Assembly (NCBI GenBank): GCA_029721435.1
Contig: CM056574.1
Coordinates: 6,224,501-6,288,500 of the forward strand
DNA length: 64,000 nucleotides
Direction of reading: 5' to 3'
From: Gymnothorax reevesii
Taxonomy: Eukaryota; Chordata; Actinopteri; Anguilliformes; Muraenidae
Position numbers and translations under genes: made by a program
Shown here: positions 21,341 to 32,962 of the stretch, piece after piece
How the letters are laid out: every line of letters begins with the position of its first letter
Numbering within the stretch: position 1 is the first letter of the stretch
Notes under the pieces: model-generated
Told to the model about the DNA's origin: nothing
The model's input: the letters and a program-made list of their open reading frames with translations, nothing else
Database searches by the model: none

Positions 21341-21719
21341 GGTGAATGTGCCACCGGCTACTGTGTTTGTAAAACATCCTGCGACTGCCAAACATCTGAA
21401 CAGAACCAGATTTACCGCTTGCAGAAAAAAGTATTTATATTAAGAATGAATATTAAAGGGACCCTGGAGCGGTGCTTTACGATTTCCAAATCTCCACACG
21501 TGCGGAATCACTGGGTTCAGAGCAGCATAAAATACCTTTCACAGTTACAAAACCAATAAATTGGAGAGCATGATTTTATTAATTTAGAGAGGATTCGCCG
21601 GGTTATTGCAAATTCAAGTTTGTTTGCGGGCGAAAGCCATGAGATCTGTCTCACACACTCTCGATGAACCCTCCTGCGTGCCAGATTTATACTGCGGATA
21701 ACCTTCACCTCCGACACGG

Positions 21720-22450
21720 CTCTCTCCATCTCTCATTCTACCCCCTCTCTCTCCATCTCTCATTCTACCCCCTCTCTCTCCATCTCTCATTCTACCCCCT
21801 CTCTCTCCATCTCTCTTTCTACCCCCCTCTCTCTCCATCTCTCATTCTACCCCCTCTCTCTCCATCTCTCCATCTCTCTCCCTTTACCTCTCTCCCTCCC
21901 TCTCTCCATCTCTCTCCCTTTACCTCTCTCCCTCCCTCTCTCCATCTCTCTCCCTTTACCTCTCTCCCTCTCTCTCCATCTCTCTCCCTTTACCTCTCTC
22001 CCTCTCTCTCCATCTCTCTCCCTTTACCTCTCTCTCCCTCTCTCTCCATCTCTCTCCCTTCACCTCTCTCTCCCTCTCTCTCCATCTCTCTCCCTTTACC
22101 TCTCTCTCCCTCTCTCTCCATCTCTCTCCCTTTACCTCTCTCCCTCCCTCTCTCCATCTCTCTCCCTTTACCTCTCTCCCTCCCTCTCTCCATCTCTCTC
22201 CCTTTACCTCTCTCCCTCTCTCTCTCCATCTCTCTCCCTTTATCTCTCTCTCCCTCTCTCTCCATCTCTCTCCCTTTACCTCTCTCCCTCTCTCTCCATC
22301 TCTCTCCCTTCACCTCTCTCTCCCTCTCTCTCCATCTCTCTCCCTTCACCTCTCTCTCCCTCTCTCTCCCCCCATCTCCCTCAGCCATTATCCCTCTCCC
22401 AATATCCCCTTCTCTCTCTCTCTTTCCCTCTCACTCGCTCTCTCTTTCCG
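21720..22450. repeat. Polypyrimidine tract of about 0.7 kb (minisatellite)
   Basis: Almost entirely C and T on the plus strand. First about four 27 bp units (CATCTCTCATTCTACCCC core), then many ~36 bp units (CATCTCTCTCCCTTTACC core). The 264-codon plus-strand frame encodes only Ser/Leu/Pro-rich repeats and is not a gene. Confidence 0.95.
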
Positions 22451-22479
22451 ACCCCTAAGTGCACACACCCCCACCCACC

Positions 22480-22700
22480 CCCCCAGCACTCGTTTATCTG
22501 CGCGGGGGAGTAAGCACTGTCGCTTCATCCTGAGCCCTAATCCGTAAATCCCAGGAGGCCGAGTGGCTAATATCGCAACCCCTCCATGACCATCCACCCG
22601 GAGCCCCTGCGCCGATTCTCGCCGCGCGGCCGGAATGCTGCGGGAGAGAGGCGGGGCAGGGGGATGAGAGGGGATTCTGGGAGATTGGCAAACAGCTCTG
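22480..22700. other. GC/CpG-rich block
   Basis: Clear local rise in CpG directly after the pyrimidine tract. It may be a regulatory region, but no promoter motif or exon could be recognised. Confidence 0.3.
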
Positions 22701-22855
22701 CTCAATGGCCCGGTCAGGATCACAATAACACAGGCCTTTCCCCCCGAGGCCTGCCTCTCAAACACCAGGGTGTGAAATTCAGCCTCTGACAGGGAGATGA
22801 TTACCCTCTTAGCGCAGCGCAAGCCTGGCACAGCACAGCAGCTCCTGTCGCTATT

Positions 22856-23185
22856 CCAGGCATTAATAATCCAGCTCAGAGATCTTCATTACTTCTCAAA
22901 TCAGGAATTAGTGATCTAGCACGGACATATTCATCACTCCTCAGAATCAGGCATTAGTAATCTAGCAGGTATCAGTATCCAGCTGTCAGAATTAATTAGG
23001 CATGAGTAATCAAGCACAGATATGTTCATTACCTCTTGCGATCAGGCATTAGCATTCTCTCAGATATCTTATCTAGCTCTCAGAATTAATTGAGAATGAG
23101 TAATCCAGATTATATACCTGTATTTAATCCCTATCAAACTGAATCAGGCATTAGTAATATAGCACAGATATTGTTATTGTCTTAA
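22856..23185. repeat. Degenerate ~47 bp tandem array, about 7 units
   Basis: Units start with AGGCATTAGTAAT (or close variants) at about 22858, 22904, 22950, 23000, 23046, 23096 and 23149. They carry CTAGCACAGATAT and TCAGAAT blocks. Two units share AGAATTAATT at their ends, suggesting a former two-unit period. Confidence 0.7.
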
Positions 23186-23199
23186 AATATTACGAGGAG

Positions 23200-24840
23200 C
23201 ATTTTATTTTCCAGGAGAATTGCACACCAGACCCTGGTATAAACTGCATTATTCTGGATTCAAATGCTTTTCTCCGCCTTACTGATCTGGTCTGGTGCAC
23301 TGGAGCATGTCTGAAGGAGAACACGGGCAGGATTTGCACTTTGGCAATGATTTAATTTCTCAATAATTATTGGCTGTCCATTCAGTAGTATTTATTGGAT
23401 GTCCAGGCAAGCCTCATCAAATGCGAGTAATTGATTGTTGTGGATTTGAATCCATAATAATACTTTCTGAACCCAGGGGTTCTGCAAACTCAGGCACTGA
23501 TATCAATCAAGTCAGGGATTTAGTGTCAATGTCCAGAAATCCAACAAATGGAGTATCTTGTGCCAAAACCTCATAATATATTAATCCGAACATCTAGTAA
23601 CATCAAATTCACAAAATAAGGACTAAGAGCCTGTTTGTGCTCAGACAGTTTTCTCATTAAATTCACTGCTCTCTTACTTTATCTGACAGCACATCCAGTT
23701 CAGTCCCAGGCGGGATGAAACTCAATAATGAAGGTGAGAAAAAATGAACTTTTCAAATGGGGCACTCTGAGCTTGTCTACAAAGATCATTTCGCATTTAA
23801 ATTTTTTTTTACCGTCCTTGCAAAGCAGGATTAATTTTCGAGTGGCGGGTATTGGGAGTTACGTAAAACTGATCAAGTATGGCATTTTCACCTGGACCGC
23901 AGATGGGCCCATGAGGCACTATTTTGTTTGGCAGGGCACCTTATTTCAACAAGCACTGGCTGATCAGGGACCCTCCAACCTCCTTTGCCACCAGCCGGAC
24001 CACAATAAAGATATGGCCAAATTGACTTTTCAAGTACTAGCAAAGTAGGCCCCAAAAAACTATAAAAATAAGTAAGTATATCGCTGCTCATAGCAGCCAA
24101 GAAGCACCAATATTCAAATCATTTTCTAAATGTTGGCAAATGTATTCATCAATTAAAAGTCGGGCATCTCTGTAAAAGAGAAGCATAAAATGTTCAGGGA
24201 GCTGAATTCTGGTCTTGCCAGCTGATGTTAAGAATAAGGCCCCTTCGTTCTCCGAGCAGAAGAGAAGCTTCCAGAACCTCAGTGACAGGAGAGGTCTGGG
24301 TAGAGTCCCAGATACCTGGGCATAGGCACTGCCAAGTGCTGTAAATATTTAAGGTTCGCCGACAGCGAGTGGAAAGTCCGTGCCGTGAGACGAATGCGGT
24401 GCCAAGCTCGATGTCTCTCTCGAAGATCAGTGGAGCGGCGACAGCAGGCCGAGGACAGGTTGACGTTCACCAGTGCATTAACGGCAGCTTAAAGAAAGAA
24501 ATAAAATCCAGTTAATATAAACAACGGAGCGAGTGCAAGTCAAAACTAATCTCGGAACACAAGGGGTTTGCCCTCAAGGTGCACCCAGCTGCAAAACAAT
24601 CTACCAAAGCAAGAATTACAAACTGGCTTAAGATGCGTGTTCAGTACTCCCAGCGGGGCATAACTGGTCTGTTGCAGGATAAAGCTGGTTAAACTGGGAG
24701 GATGAACTTGCAGCCAGTTTGGTGGAGAGTTTAACTACCAGATCACTTTTAACTAAATTTTTTCTGGATTGTTCGATTCTCAGCCATTCCTCTGCAGAGA
24801 AGGCCATTGTACGCAGATACTAGGCCATTCCGGGCTAATC
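23200..24840. other. No recognisable gene
   Basis: Unique sequence. A 63-codon minus-strand frame at 24470-24279 has mixed composition but no recognisable domain and no convincing start. Confidence 0.45.
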
Positions 24841-24895
24841 TGTGGAAGATCAAAGCCAGCATGAGCAAGTGACTCACAGCATAAACGGAGCCTCC

Positions 24896-25495
24896 ATGTT
24901 CTGGATCGTGCTCAGCATGTGTGTGTGTTTATTTGCATTGTTTTTCCCGCTGTTTCACAGAGAGGCCAGAATGCGCCTAGAGCCTCAAGCTCCCATGTCG
25001 CTTGTCCTCTCCGCTGCCCCCGATTCCTCTAGTCCTATTAAGCGCATCAAGAATCCGCCCCACCGGTTTTACTCGGAGCCTCACACCTACAGCGCTCTCC
25101 CATGTTCAAGGCCGGGGTTAATGATCCTGCTTTCAAGGCGAAAAAGGCCTTTAGTTTATTATTATTCTGGCTCCGGAGGTCAGGAAGCAGAGGAGAAGCC
25201 GCCATTCCTCCAGCGCACTGCACTCCCTGATTCGGAACAGAGCTTAATCAGAGAGATACGTTCTGTATACCCGGGTCACCGAACACAAAGCTCTCCCCCT
25301 CTCCATCTACTCTTATCAGGAACTCTATCAGAGAAAAAGGAAGTGGGTGTCAGTTTCACCCTCTCCACAATTAAAACCTCTGAAACAGAGGATCTCTGCC
25401 CAGTTGGCCTTCCGGTTAATAATGGCTTATCTGTTTCCAAAGCGTACGTGCATTGTGAGCGAGATAGAACCCAGTCTTATGTCGGACTGATATGA
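24896..25495 (+). CDS. Unidentified open frame, 199 codons, doubtful
   Basis: The longest open frame in the window that is neither transposon nor low-complexity. The frame is open a little further upstream but only with GTG, so the first ATG at 24896 is used. The product would start MFWIVLSMCVCLFALFFPLF, a good hydrophobic segment that could be a membrane anchor, followed by about 180 polar residues with no domain I recognise. The base three before the ATG is T, a poor context. I saw no flanking splice sites or poly(A) signal tied to it. One such frame in 64 kb can arise by chance. Confidence 0.12.
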   Translation: MFWIVLSMCVCLFALFFPLFHREARMRLEPQAPMSLVLSAAPDSSSPIKRIKNPPHRFYSEPHTYSALPCSRPGLMILLSRRKRPLVYYYSGSGGQEAEEKPPFLQRTALPDSEQSLIREIRSVYPGHRTQSSPPLHLLLSGTLSEKKEVGVSFTLSTIKTSETEDLCPVGLPVNNGLSVSKAYVHCERDRTQSYVGLI

Positions 25496-25499
25496 TAAA

Positions 25500-26484
25500 A
25501 CACCTAATTCGTCTCAACAAAACGCAGCTCACAGTCAGGCTTCAAATCATGTCTCTCCCAAGCTTCTGTAAGGGACAAAGTCTGCCTGCAGATATAAAGA
25601 TTCCATTCATCATGCAGCAAAAGTTCACAGTTTATTTTCAGGGTTAAATCAACATTACAGACCCCCACCGGGAAAAAGGATCTGTGAATACTGTAGATGA
25701 AGTTATCTGAGAAGCATTCAGATGATGCAGGCCAGTTTTTACTGTCCCAGTATAATGCATCGTAGAGAGTTCTCCACATAAAGCCCAATCAAACATAAAG
25801 ATTATTTCATATGCAGTGCAAAGAAAGCAGCCAGTGTCATGCAGGGCAGTTGCCAGTGGGATGGACAGTGGACAAGTTTCTAGGGGTCCACGATTTAGGG
25901 GGGCCACATCAGGAGAGGGTCCACATGTTCTACTTCGCAAGACTGGGGGTCCCGCGTGCCAAGACATAGCGGGGTACGCTACACGCAGATAAAGTGGGGG
26001 GATCCCACGCGCGGTTATCGCAGGGTACTTTAGTTTCACTGTTTCGGTGTACGGGAATCCCCGGCCAGCTTGCCATGGAACTCCGAAGGCCGTCTGTGTC
26101 CTGTCTGACAAGGATGGAGCTGTACCCTCATACTAAGCTGGCGACAAACGTAAGGAAGCGCTTGTTATTGGCCACGAGTTTGCATGCAGATGTCTCTGTG
26201 GTGTGTGTTTATAAAACCAGCCTCTCCGTTACGTCAACCTCCTGCTGTCCTTAGATTCGTCAGGTTACCTCCATTTATCAGGTTTAATGAGACCGCAGTG
26301 CACTTGGAACCTGTAGGTTAAATAAGCCGCCTCTGTCTCCAGGGACCAAACGCACTCTCACTGACATAACTGGGGCTCTCTGATGCACACACACATCATA
26401 AAATCTCTCTCAAAACAAGAGATTTAGTCTCATAATGAAAGTTCAAATGCCATTATTTCTTTCCAGTAGAATGTATTACCTTGT
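25500..26484. other. No recognisable gene
   Basis: Unique sequence up to the left end of the TIR transposon. Confidence 0.5.
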
Positions 26485-26875
26485 TTTAAAGGGGACCTAT
26501 TATGATGATCCTTCTTTTAATGTATATTAGTAATGTTATAATGTTGGATGTCCATACTCAACCTCAACCAAACCTGAAAAGTTCCTAAACATAAGATACA
26601 GGGGTTTTGCCGAAATCCAACAACGTGATTTCGAGAATGTGATTTCCTCTCTAAACAGTTCCTCCTGAGATCTTCGCGAGATCTGGGCAAAACCTGCCGT
26701 CTAATTAGTACAGACCTAGCCAGAGCCAACCCCTGCGCTGGACCTGCCAACACCGGAAACCATTCTAGCGGGCACGGCAAATCATACTATGCCTTAGTAA
26801 CGTCTACACTTTTGGAAATACAAAAGAAGAAGTGCAGATCATTTGAGGTGCAGTTTTGTCAGCATCTCTCCCAAT

Positions 26876-27120
26876 GCTGCTTGTCCGTTTACTTTTGGAC
26901 ATGAAGAAAAGCACCTATTTCTCTTCCAAAAGACGATGCCACCAGAAATCAGTGGGTAGCATTTTTGTTTGCTGATAGCAAACAGACACAGCCAAAGGGA
27001 ACGTTAGCTGCTTGTGCTCAACATTTCACCAAAGACAGCTTTGTCAATAAAGGATAATTCGACACAGGATAAGCGTTTCAGCTGCTTCTCAAACCTGAAG
27101 CAGCTGCATCGATCAAGAGG
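26876..27120 (+). pseudogene. THAP zinc-finger domain, broken
   Basis: THAP domains are C2CH zinc-finger DNA-binding domains found in P-element transposases and their host derivatives. Reading in two frames gives AACPFTFGHEEKHLFLF, then LPKDDATRNQWVAFLFADSK, then GTLAACAQHFTKDSFVNKG, then FQLLLKPEAAASIKR. The LPKD, W-V-A-F, C-x2-H and terminal A-x-x-S-I blocks are in the right order for THAP. There is one frameshift near position 26925 and two in-frame TAA codons near the end. No start codon or downstream transposase is intact. Confidence 0.65.
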
Positions 27121-27587
27121 TCGGAGCCACAAGCGATAAGTAACGATATAACTGCAAATAATGTAAGTGAAGCTAATGTGTTACGGGTGGCTAGCAGGAA
27201 CACTAGCGATAGTTAGCACTAACAACTGGCCTCAAACGCAGGCTTTGTAAAATATCTGAAGATAAAGCCTGTATTGGTCGCGACTGTCTGTGACTCACAG
27301 ACACAGAAGCTGTAAGTTGCTTTTACTGCATAAGCCAACCTGACGTGATAGCCAGTTGATTGTGGCTGTAGCACTGCGGCTAACATAGCTAAGTTACTGT
27401 TGCTAATGTTTGTGTCCTAAATATGCAAGGGTGATATCAGGGGAAATTCTACAGAAGGTGTGTGAACATAAACCTCATTTGAAGCTAACTTTTTATACTT
27501 GTTTGTGAGTTGGATAATGAACTTGCTGTCTGTAAAACCTGCATTGCAGGGGTTTGTCTCTGTGGTTATGACCACTACCGCTACTGC

Positions 27588-28797
27588 ATGTTAGGTTGCG
27601 TGTCGTACTAATTAAAAATGTTTGTGGTTAACTTATATGCAGTAATTATGACCGGTATGCTTGTGTTACTTTGGTAAGCATCAATGTGACAGTTTCATCA
27701 TAACGTTGCCCGATTGTAGACACTACAGTTAGTGATCGCTTCACTTATCCATGACTGGGATCAGCCGAATACTTCACAAATGTCTGGGTAAGCTCTCTCG
27801 TGCTACCATGAAAGAAATGCTTAACGCAGAAGCTCTACCATGTCTGGTATAACAAATAATTCCTCTGCACTACCATGACATAATTTCCTCCCCCTTCAGA
27901 AGTTGTTGTGGCTAATAAAAAGCCGAAAAGGGAGGAGATTAATTTGGAAATTCTTTCCAATAGAAGTGATCGATTCGCTAGGTCCACATAAGCAACTGGT
28001 CCACGCAAACGAAACTTATGTCTACAAAACCTGTATCATGTTCATAACATAACCGAGCTCTCTCTAGCTGTCGCGTACTGTCTATAAAGCTGCTTTCACA
28101 TCGGACAGAAAACAAATTTTTCATGGGACAGATTAGCCTACATTCAAAGTCAATACAATGACGCAAATTCCCGTTATGGGCACGTTAAGCAGCTTTCCGG
28201 ACGCAAAACAAATTTTTCGCACAACAGATTATCAGCTACTGCATGTTAGTTTGTGTGCTCTGCCAATTAAAAATGCTCCTGGTAAACCTGTATGCAGCAA
28301 TTATGATCGATATGCTTGTGTCTATTCGGTAAGCATCAATGTGACAGTTTCATCATAACGTTGCCTGATTGTAGCCACTACAGTTGAAGCTACACAGAGA
28401 GGTGCTGTATGTGTCTGCCGAGTTGGGCTGCAGTTAGACCAGACGTAGATTTTGCAGAGCTTAAGGTGGTTTGGGTGCTTATGAAACGATCGCTTTACTT
28501 ATCCATGACCGGGGTTAGCCTGATACATCTCCAATGTCTGGGCAAGCTCTCTGATACTACCGGTGAAAGCAATAGGGAAGCGCACAGGCTATAACGTGTC
28601 CGGTATAACAAACAATTTCTCTGCATTGCCATCGATTGAATAGTAAATTCTTTCCTGTACAAGTGATCGATTCGCTAACTCCACATAAGCAACGGTTCAG
28701 GTAAATGGAATTTATGGTCTGTAAAACCTGTATTATGTTCATGACATAACCAGAGCTCTGTCTAACTCTCCCACACTATCCATAATGCGCCCATTTT
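27588..28797. repeat. Internal direct duplication within the TIR transposon
   Basis: The segment 27588-28095 recurs, in the same order and orientation, at 28242-28797. Shared strings include AAGCATCAATGTGACAGTTT, TCATCATAACGTTGCC, AGTGATCGATTCGCTA and CATGTTCATAACATAACC. The offset between matching points is about 650-770 bp, so small insertions have accumulated. Confidence 0.75.
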
Positions 28798-29669
28798 CCG
28801 AAAGGAAAAGCTGGTCATTCCAAAGCAATAAGTGAAGCATTACCACAGGCAATATCCGATAAGGCCGTTTAGCTTGTAGCTTTCGCCCCTCCGTCATATA
28901 CCAGCGTGGAAGCTATTCGTTTCTCCACGCTAACAACAAACCACAGCTATGCACATGAACCAGCAGGTCCTCATATACACACCGAAGCAGTCCATAAGCT
29001 GTTGGTCCACTTTTAGCTGCTCCTCACTGTCCATGTTTCCCTCTAAACTCAGACTCACTGGATTTCTATGGTCTCTAGTCTACACTTAGGCATGTTGACC
29101 CGTTCTACAAATCTGTCTATATGGGGTGGATTCTAGCTTTCCCTGCATCCTAGCTACGGAGTAGAAAAACCGCTGTACTCACCACTGTTTCCATAGCAAA
29201 CTGTAGCCGGTAGCAAATTCGTGCTTGAGCTGCCAGACTTTCGCACTGCGTCCTCCACTTTTGCCGCTGCGTTTATTAGAACAAGTTAATTTCATCAGAT
29301 CTATACACATGTACTGCGTTAGATTGCAGAATTTACCCGCCGATTCTTTATCAGATGGCAGAGGAGAGACTGGGGAGGCGGACCCGAAAAACTGCGTTCT
29401 GCAGCCTCGTTCCACCCAGCTCCGCCCTCCACAGAGCTGACCAGTCAGAGGAAAGTGGGCACATGGGGAGTGGGGGCCATAGCGGAAGAGCCACCCCAAT
29501 GAGGCGTTTCAGGCAGAGACTACTATGGACTACAAATGGGGTTTTTTGAGGATGGAAGTATGAGCGAAATAAGGATCCTGTTGAGGACTTTGAATGATCA
29601 GGAGAACTCTAGGGGAGTCCAAGATCAAAATATACATTTGGAAATATAGCAAAATAGGTCTCCTTTAAA

Positions 29670-30447
29670 TTTATTTTGGCTGTCTTTTATTTATTGGAAC
29701 GACAGTAACAAAAATTAATAGAAATAAGGTTTTAAATGCAGATATAAGACACAAATACAAGTTGACATTGGCAAACTCATCGGTTTAAAGGAGTTTTCTT
29801 TGTTATTTGCTGGAATTGGCTACGATGATCAGCGAGGAGTTGTGCATTTCCAGCATTTGCGAAATACAACGACCGAGCATTTCACCAAAGGGCATTGAGA
29901 GTCCACAGCCTTTGTGTTATTGCAAGCTTTAAGGGAACCATTTTCCCCAGCGGAAAACATGCTCTCACTCAACCACTGCATAAAAATAACCACAACCTAA
30001 ACACGAAGAATCACAGTTAGGTTACTGGAGACGAGACCCTCCCTTAAAGTTTATGATCTGATGTCTATGAGGCATCAGCCCTGACATTTTGGACCGAATC
30101 ATGAAAGCGGCAAATCTGTCTCTGCTTCCTACTTCCTACAACGTGCATCAGATTCAATTTACGCTGACGGCAGGAATGCCTGGTTAGTCCTGACCTTCGT
30201 AGGGCTCGATAAATTAAAAACACACAGGGGGAGGGAGGTGCTAATTTATTCTTTATATATGGGAATTATTGGCATCTATCTGCGTGAGTGCACACCCTAA
30301 AACTCAGCCTATAAACTGCCCAAAAAAGCAATAACACCAGTGGTAAGTTGTGACACAGGGACACACGCAGAATCATGCAGAGGTTGAGCCTTAAACAGTC
30401 ACAACTAGATTTGTTCAGTCTTACTGTGCTGATACCGAAGCCATGAT
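29670..30447. other. No recognisable gene
   Basis: Unique sequence between the transposon and a long GT microsatellite. Confidence 0.5.
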
Positions 30448-30448
<1 letters not shown>

Positions 30449-30496
<48 letters not shown>

Positions 30497-30500
30497 CAAC

Positions 30501-30541
<41 letters not shown>

Positions 30542-30830
30542 GTGCGAATGTGTGTGTGTGTGTGTGTGTGTGCAACTGTGTGTGCATTTGTGTGTGTGTA
30601 TGTGTGTGTGTACGACTGTGTGTGTGTATGCAATTGTATGTGTGTGTTTGTGTGTGTGTGTGCGACTGTGTGTGTGTGTGTGTGTGCGTCTGTGTGTGTG
30701 TGTGTGTGTGTGCAACTGTGTGTGTGTGTGTGCAACTGTGTGTGTGTGTGTGTGTGTGTCAGAGCAAGTGTGTCAGAACGGGTACCTATGTGTGTGTCTG
30801 TGCGTGAGCGCGTGTATGAGTGTGTTTGTG
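30449..30830. repeat. Long (GT)n-rich microsatellite
   Basis: About 380 bp of GT with recurring TGCAACTG and TGCGACTG interruptions. Several long frames on both strands are artefacts of it. Confidence 0.95.
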
Positions 30831-30839
30831 TATATAAGC

Positions 30840-32400
30840 TTTCTTTCTGTATGGAAAGTTCCATAAGGCGCTGTGTAAGTCTATGTAAGTTGAATGTACC
30901 AAGTGTTACTGCTTTTTTTTTGTGACACACTGCACGCCAATTCAGTTTTCTCTTGCAGTGGAAACGTACTACTTAATTTTCAGAAAGCCACTCGGTCTGC
31001 GATTTTTCCGAGTGCTAATTAATCATGATTCGGAGCAGGCAGACACAGTCGGGCCAAACGAAGGTTGTGTTTGGGGCAAAATAGCTGTGAATGAGCTGCA
31101 GAGCTTGCAGAAAACTTTAACCCTTTCTGGTGTGAGGTCATCACCATGCAATTATAGTGTTTTTCACTGAGCAGTCCGAAGATGATGTTGCAGTCACTAC
31201 AGTAACTGGAAGCAATAAAGTCCAAAAACGCTGTCACTTTATTACTTTTTTCTTAAACAAATTACAACCCTCAAAGCGTGAGCAAACCGACATTTTGCCT
31301 TGCCACAGGTGTATCAGCAACGCTCCTGAATCACCAAGTGCACCATTACACATCGTGCTGTTCAACACGCACTCTCTCCATACTGAACAGCACGATAGAG
31401 AGGGTTTCACTCGACTAAGAGTTTCTCTGCAAAAACAAAATGGCGGGCTTCCACAGTGGCTATTTCCAAAGGTAAAACTCTGGAATGGTGATGTGGGGTT
31501 AACTGACTCCATTATCTGCTGTAATCTGTTCTATTTTTAAGATGAGAATTCAGCCTTATATTCACAGAATTTTTGCCTCAACCAAGCAGGCACAACTGTA
31601 ACTGATGTGGCTTCGAAGTGATGTTTGAAGGAGCAAGAACATTCCATTTCACCAGTCGCCCCAACCTTCACCTCCTTCCCTTACTCCTTTTTCTAACCTC
31701 CCTGGTGGATCGAACAAAGAGCAAGGAAAGGAAGGAAGGAAGGAAGGATGAAAGGGTGATGGGAAGAAATAAAAGGAAGGAAATAACAAAGTACAATCCT
31801 TGATGTATGCATCTTTCTTTCATTGTCTCCTAACCCCACAGTTTCAGACAGGAGACGGAGGCGAGCTGGAAGATGGGGACACATTTTCATGAGGACAGGA
31901 GGCAGGTCACTCCGCACTTCCCAGAATTCCTCAAATATTTGCCAATGGGTAGCATCATGGCGTCTGCAGATTCCTCCTCAGCAGAAACAGTGACTGATAG
32001 CGCTTGGCGATGGCGGCTGTGCCTGACCTTCGAGTGTCTGGGGGGTCCTCCAGAATGGCCCATAACTCTCAGTTGGAGGTCAAGGGTCAGGGATGCTTGC
32101 ACTCTGAAGAGCCTAAATGGAGGGCAGAGTTTTTTTTTGTTTTGGTTTTTTTTTTTTAAATACTCGGCCTGCAGTGTGCTCCCGCCCCCCGCCCCCCCTC
32201 CCCGCTCCATAACCAGAGCGATATCATGCTCGCAGCTGGGAACCCACCCTGCCGTCGTGTCGTGACTCTGGTCCGGTGGGGGATGAGGTGGGAATGTAGA
32301 AATAGAGTGAAGACGGAAATAAATGTTATTTTTTAAAGTTGTTGGGTGTTACAGCAATTTTACAGATTCAGGTTCATATATTTGTTTGCGTGTACATATG
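30840..32400. other. No recognisable gene
   Basis: Unique sequence with an (AAGG)n tract at about 31720-31750 and poly(T)/poly(C) runs at 32130-32210. Confidence 0.5.
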
Positions 32401-32433
32401 CATAAATGTGTGACCTCATGTTTTTGTTAGTAT

Positions 32434-32464
32434 ATGTGTTTGTGTGTGTGTGTGTGTGTGTGTG
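32434..32464. repeat. (GT)n microsatellite
   Basis: Short clean GT run. Confidence 0.9.
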
Positions 32465-32638
32465 AGAGTTTATATGCTCAGGAAGAGGTGGTGCGTGGGT
32501 ACAGGGATGTGTGAGCTCTGATGGCTTCTGCAGATGGAATAATGGCGGCAGAGCTGTAACCATCGCGGCCACAGAGACGCAGAGTGTGCTGACAAATTTA
32601 GTCATGAGTCTCCCTCCCTAATCTCACTCGCAGACACA

Positions 32639-32639
<1 letters not shown>

Positions 32640-32681
<42 letters not shown>

Positions 32682-32772
32682 CCAAGGCCCTAAAGCAAGA
32701 CCATATTCACAGACAAACATACACACACTCACTCAAACACGCATAAATTCATGCACACACATGCACGCATAT

Positions 32773-32812
<40 letters not shown>

Positions 32813-32902
32813 CCAAGGCCCTAAAGCAAGACCATATTCACAGACAAACATACACACACTCACTCAAACAAGCATAAATTCATGCACACAAATGCACGCA
32901 TA

Positions 32903-32937
<35 letters not shown>

Positions 32938-32962
32938 ACACACACGCACACACACACACACA
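32640..32962. repeat. ~131 bp tandem duplication bounded by (CA)n
   Basis: Two copies of a unit with CCCAAGGCCCTAAAGCAAGA (at 32681 and 32812) and CATATTCACAGACAAACAT. (CA)n runs lie before, between and after. The copies differ at very few bases, so the duplication looks recent. Confidence 0.9.

Larger units (their letters stand above)
26486..29668. mobile_element. Decayed TIR DNA transposon with THAP-domain remnant
   Basis: The left terminus TTTAAAGGGGACCTATTATG and the right terminus (inverse complement TTTAAAGGAGACCTATTTTG) match at 18 of 20 positions. Both include TTAA at the outer edge (26486-26489, 29665-29668). The interior holds a broken THAP domain near the left end and a ~0.55-0.65 kb internal duplication. 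No transposase core was recognised. The superfamily is uncertain: THAP suggests P-element-like ancestry, while TTAA edges would fit a piggyBac-type duplication. Confidence 0.7.

Noticed and set aside
21664..22458. 264-codon plus-strand frame
   Set aside because: It is made of Ser/Leu/Pro repeats from the pyrimidine tract.
30266..30930. Frames up to 169 codons near 30.5 kb
   Set aside because: Artefacts of the GT microsatellite.
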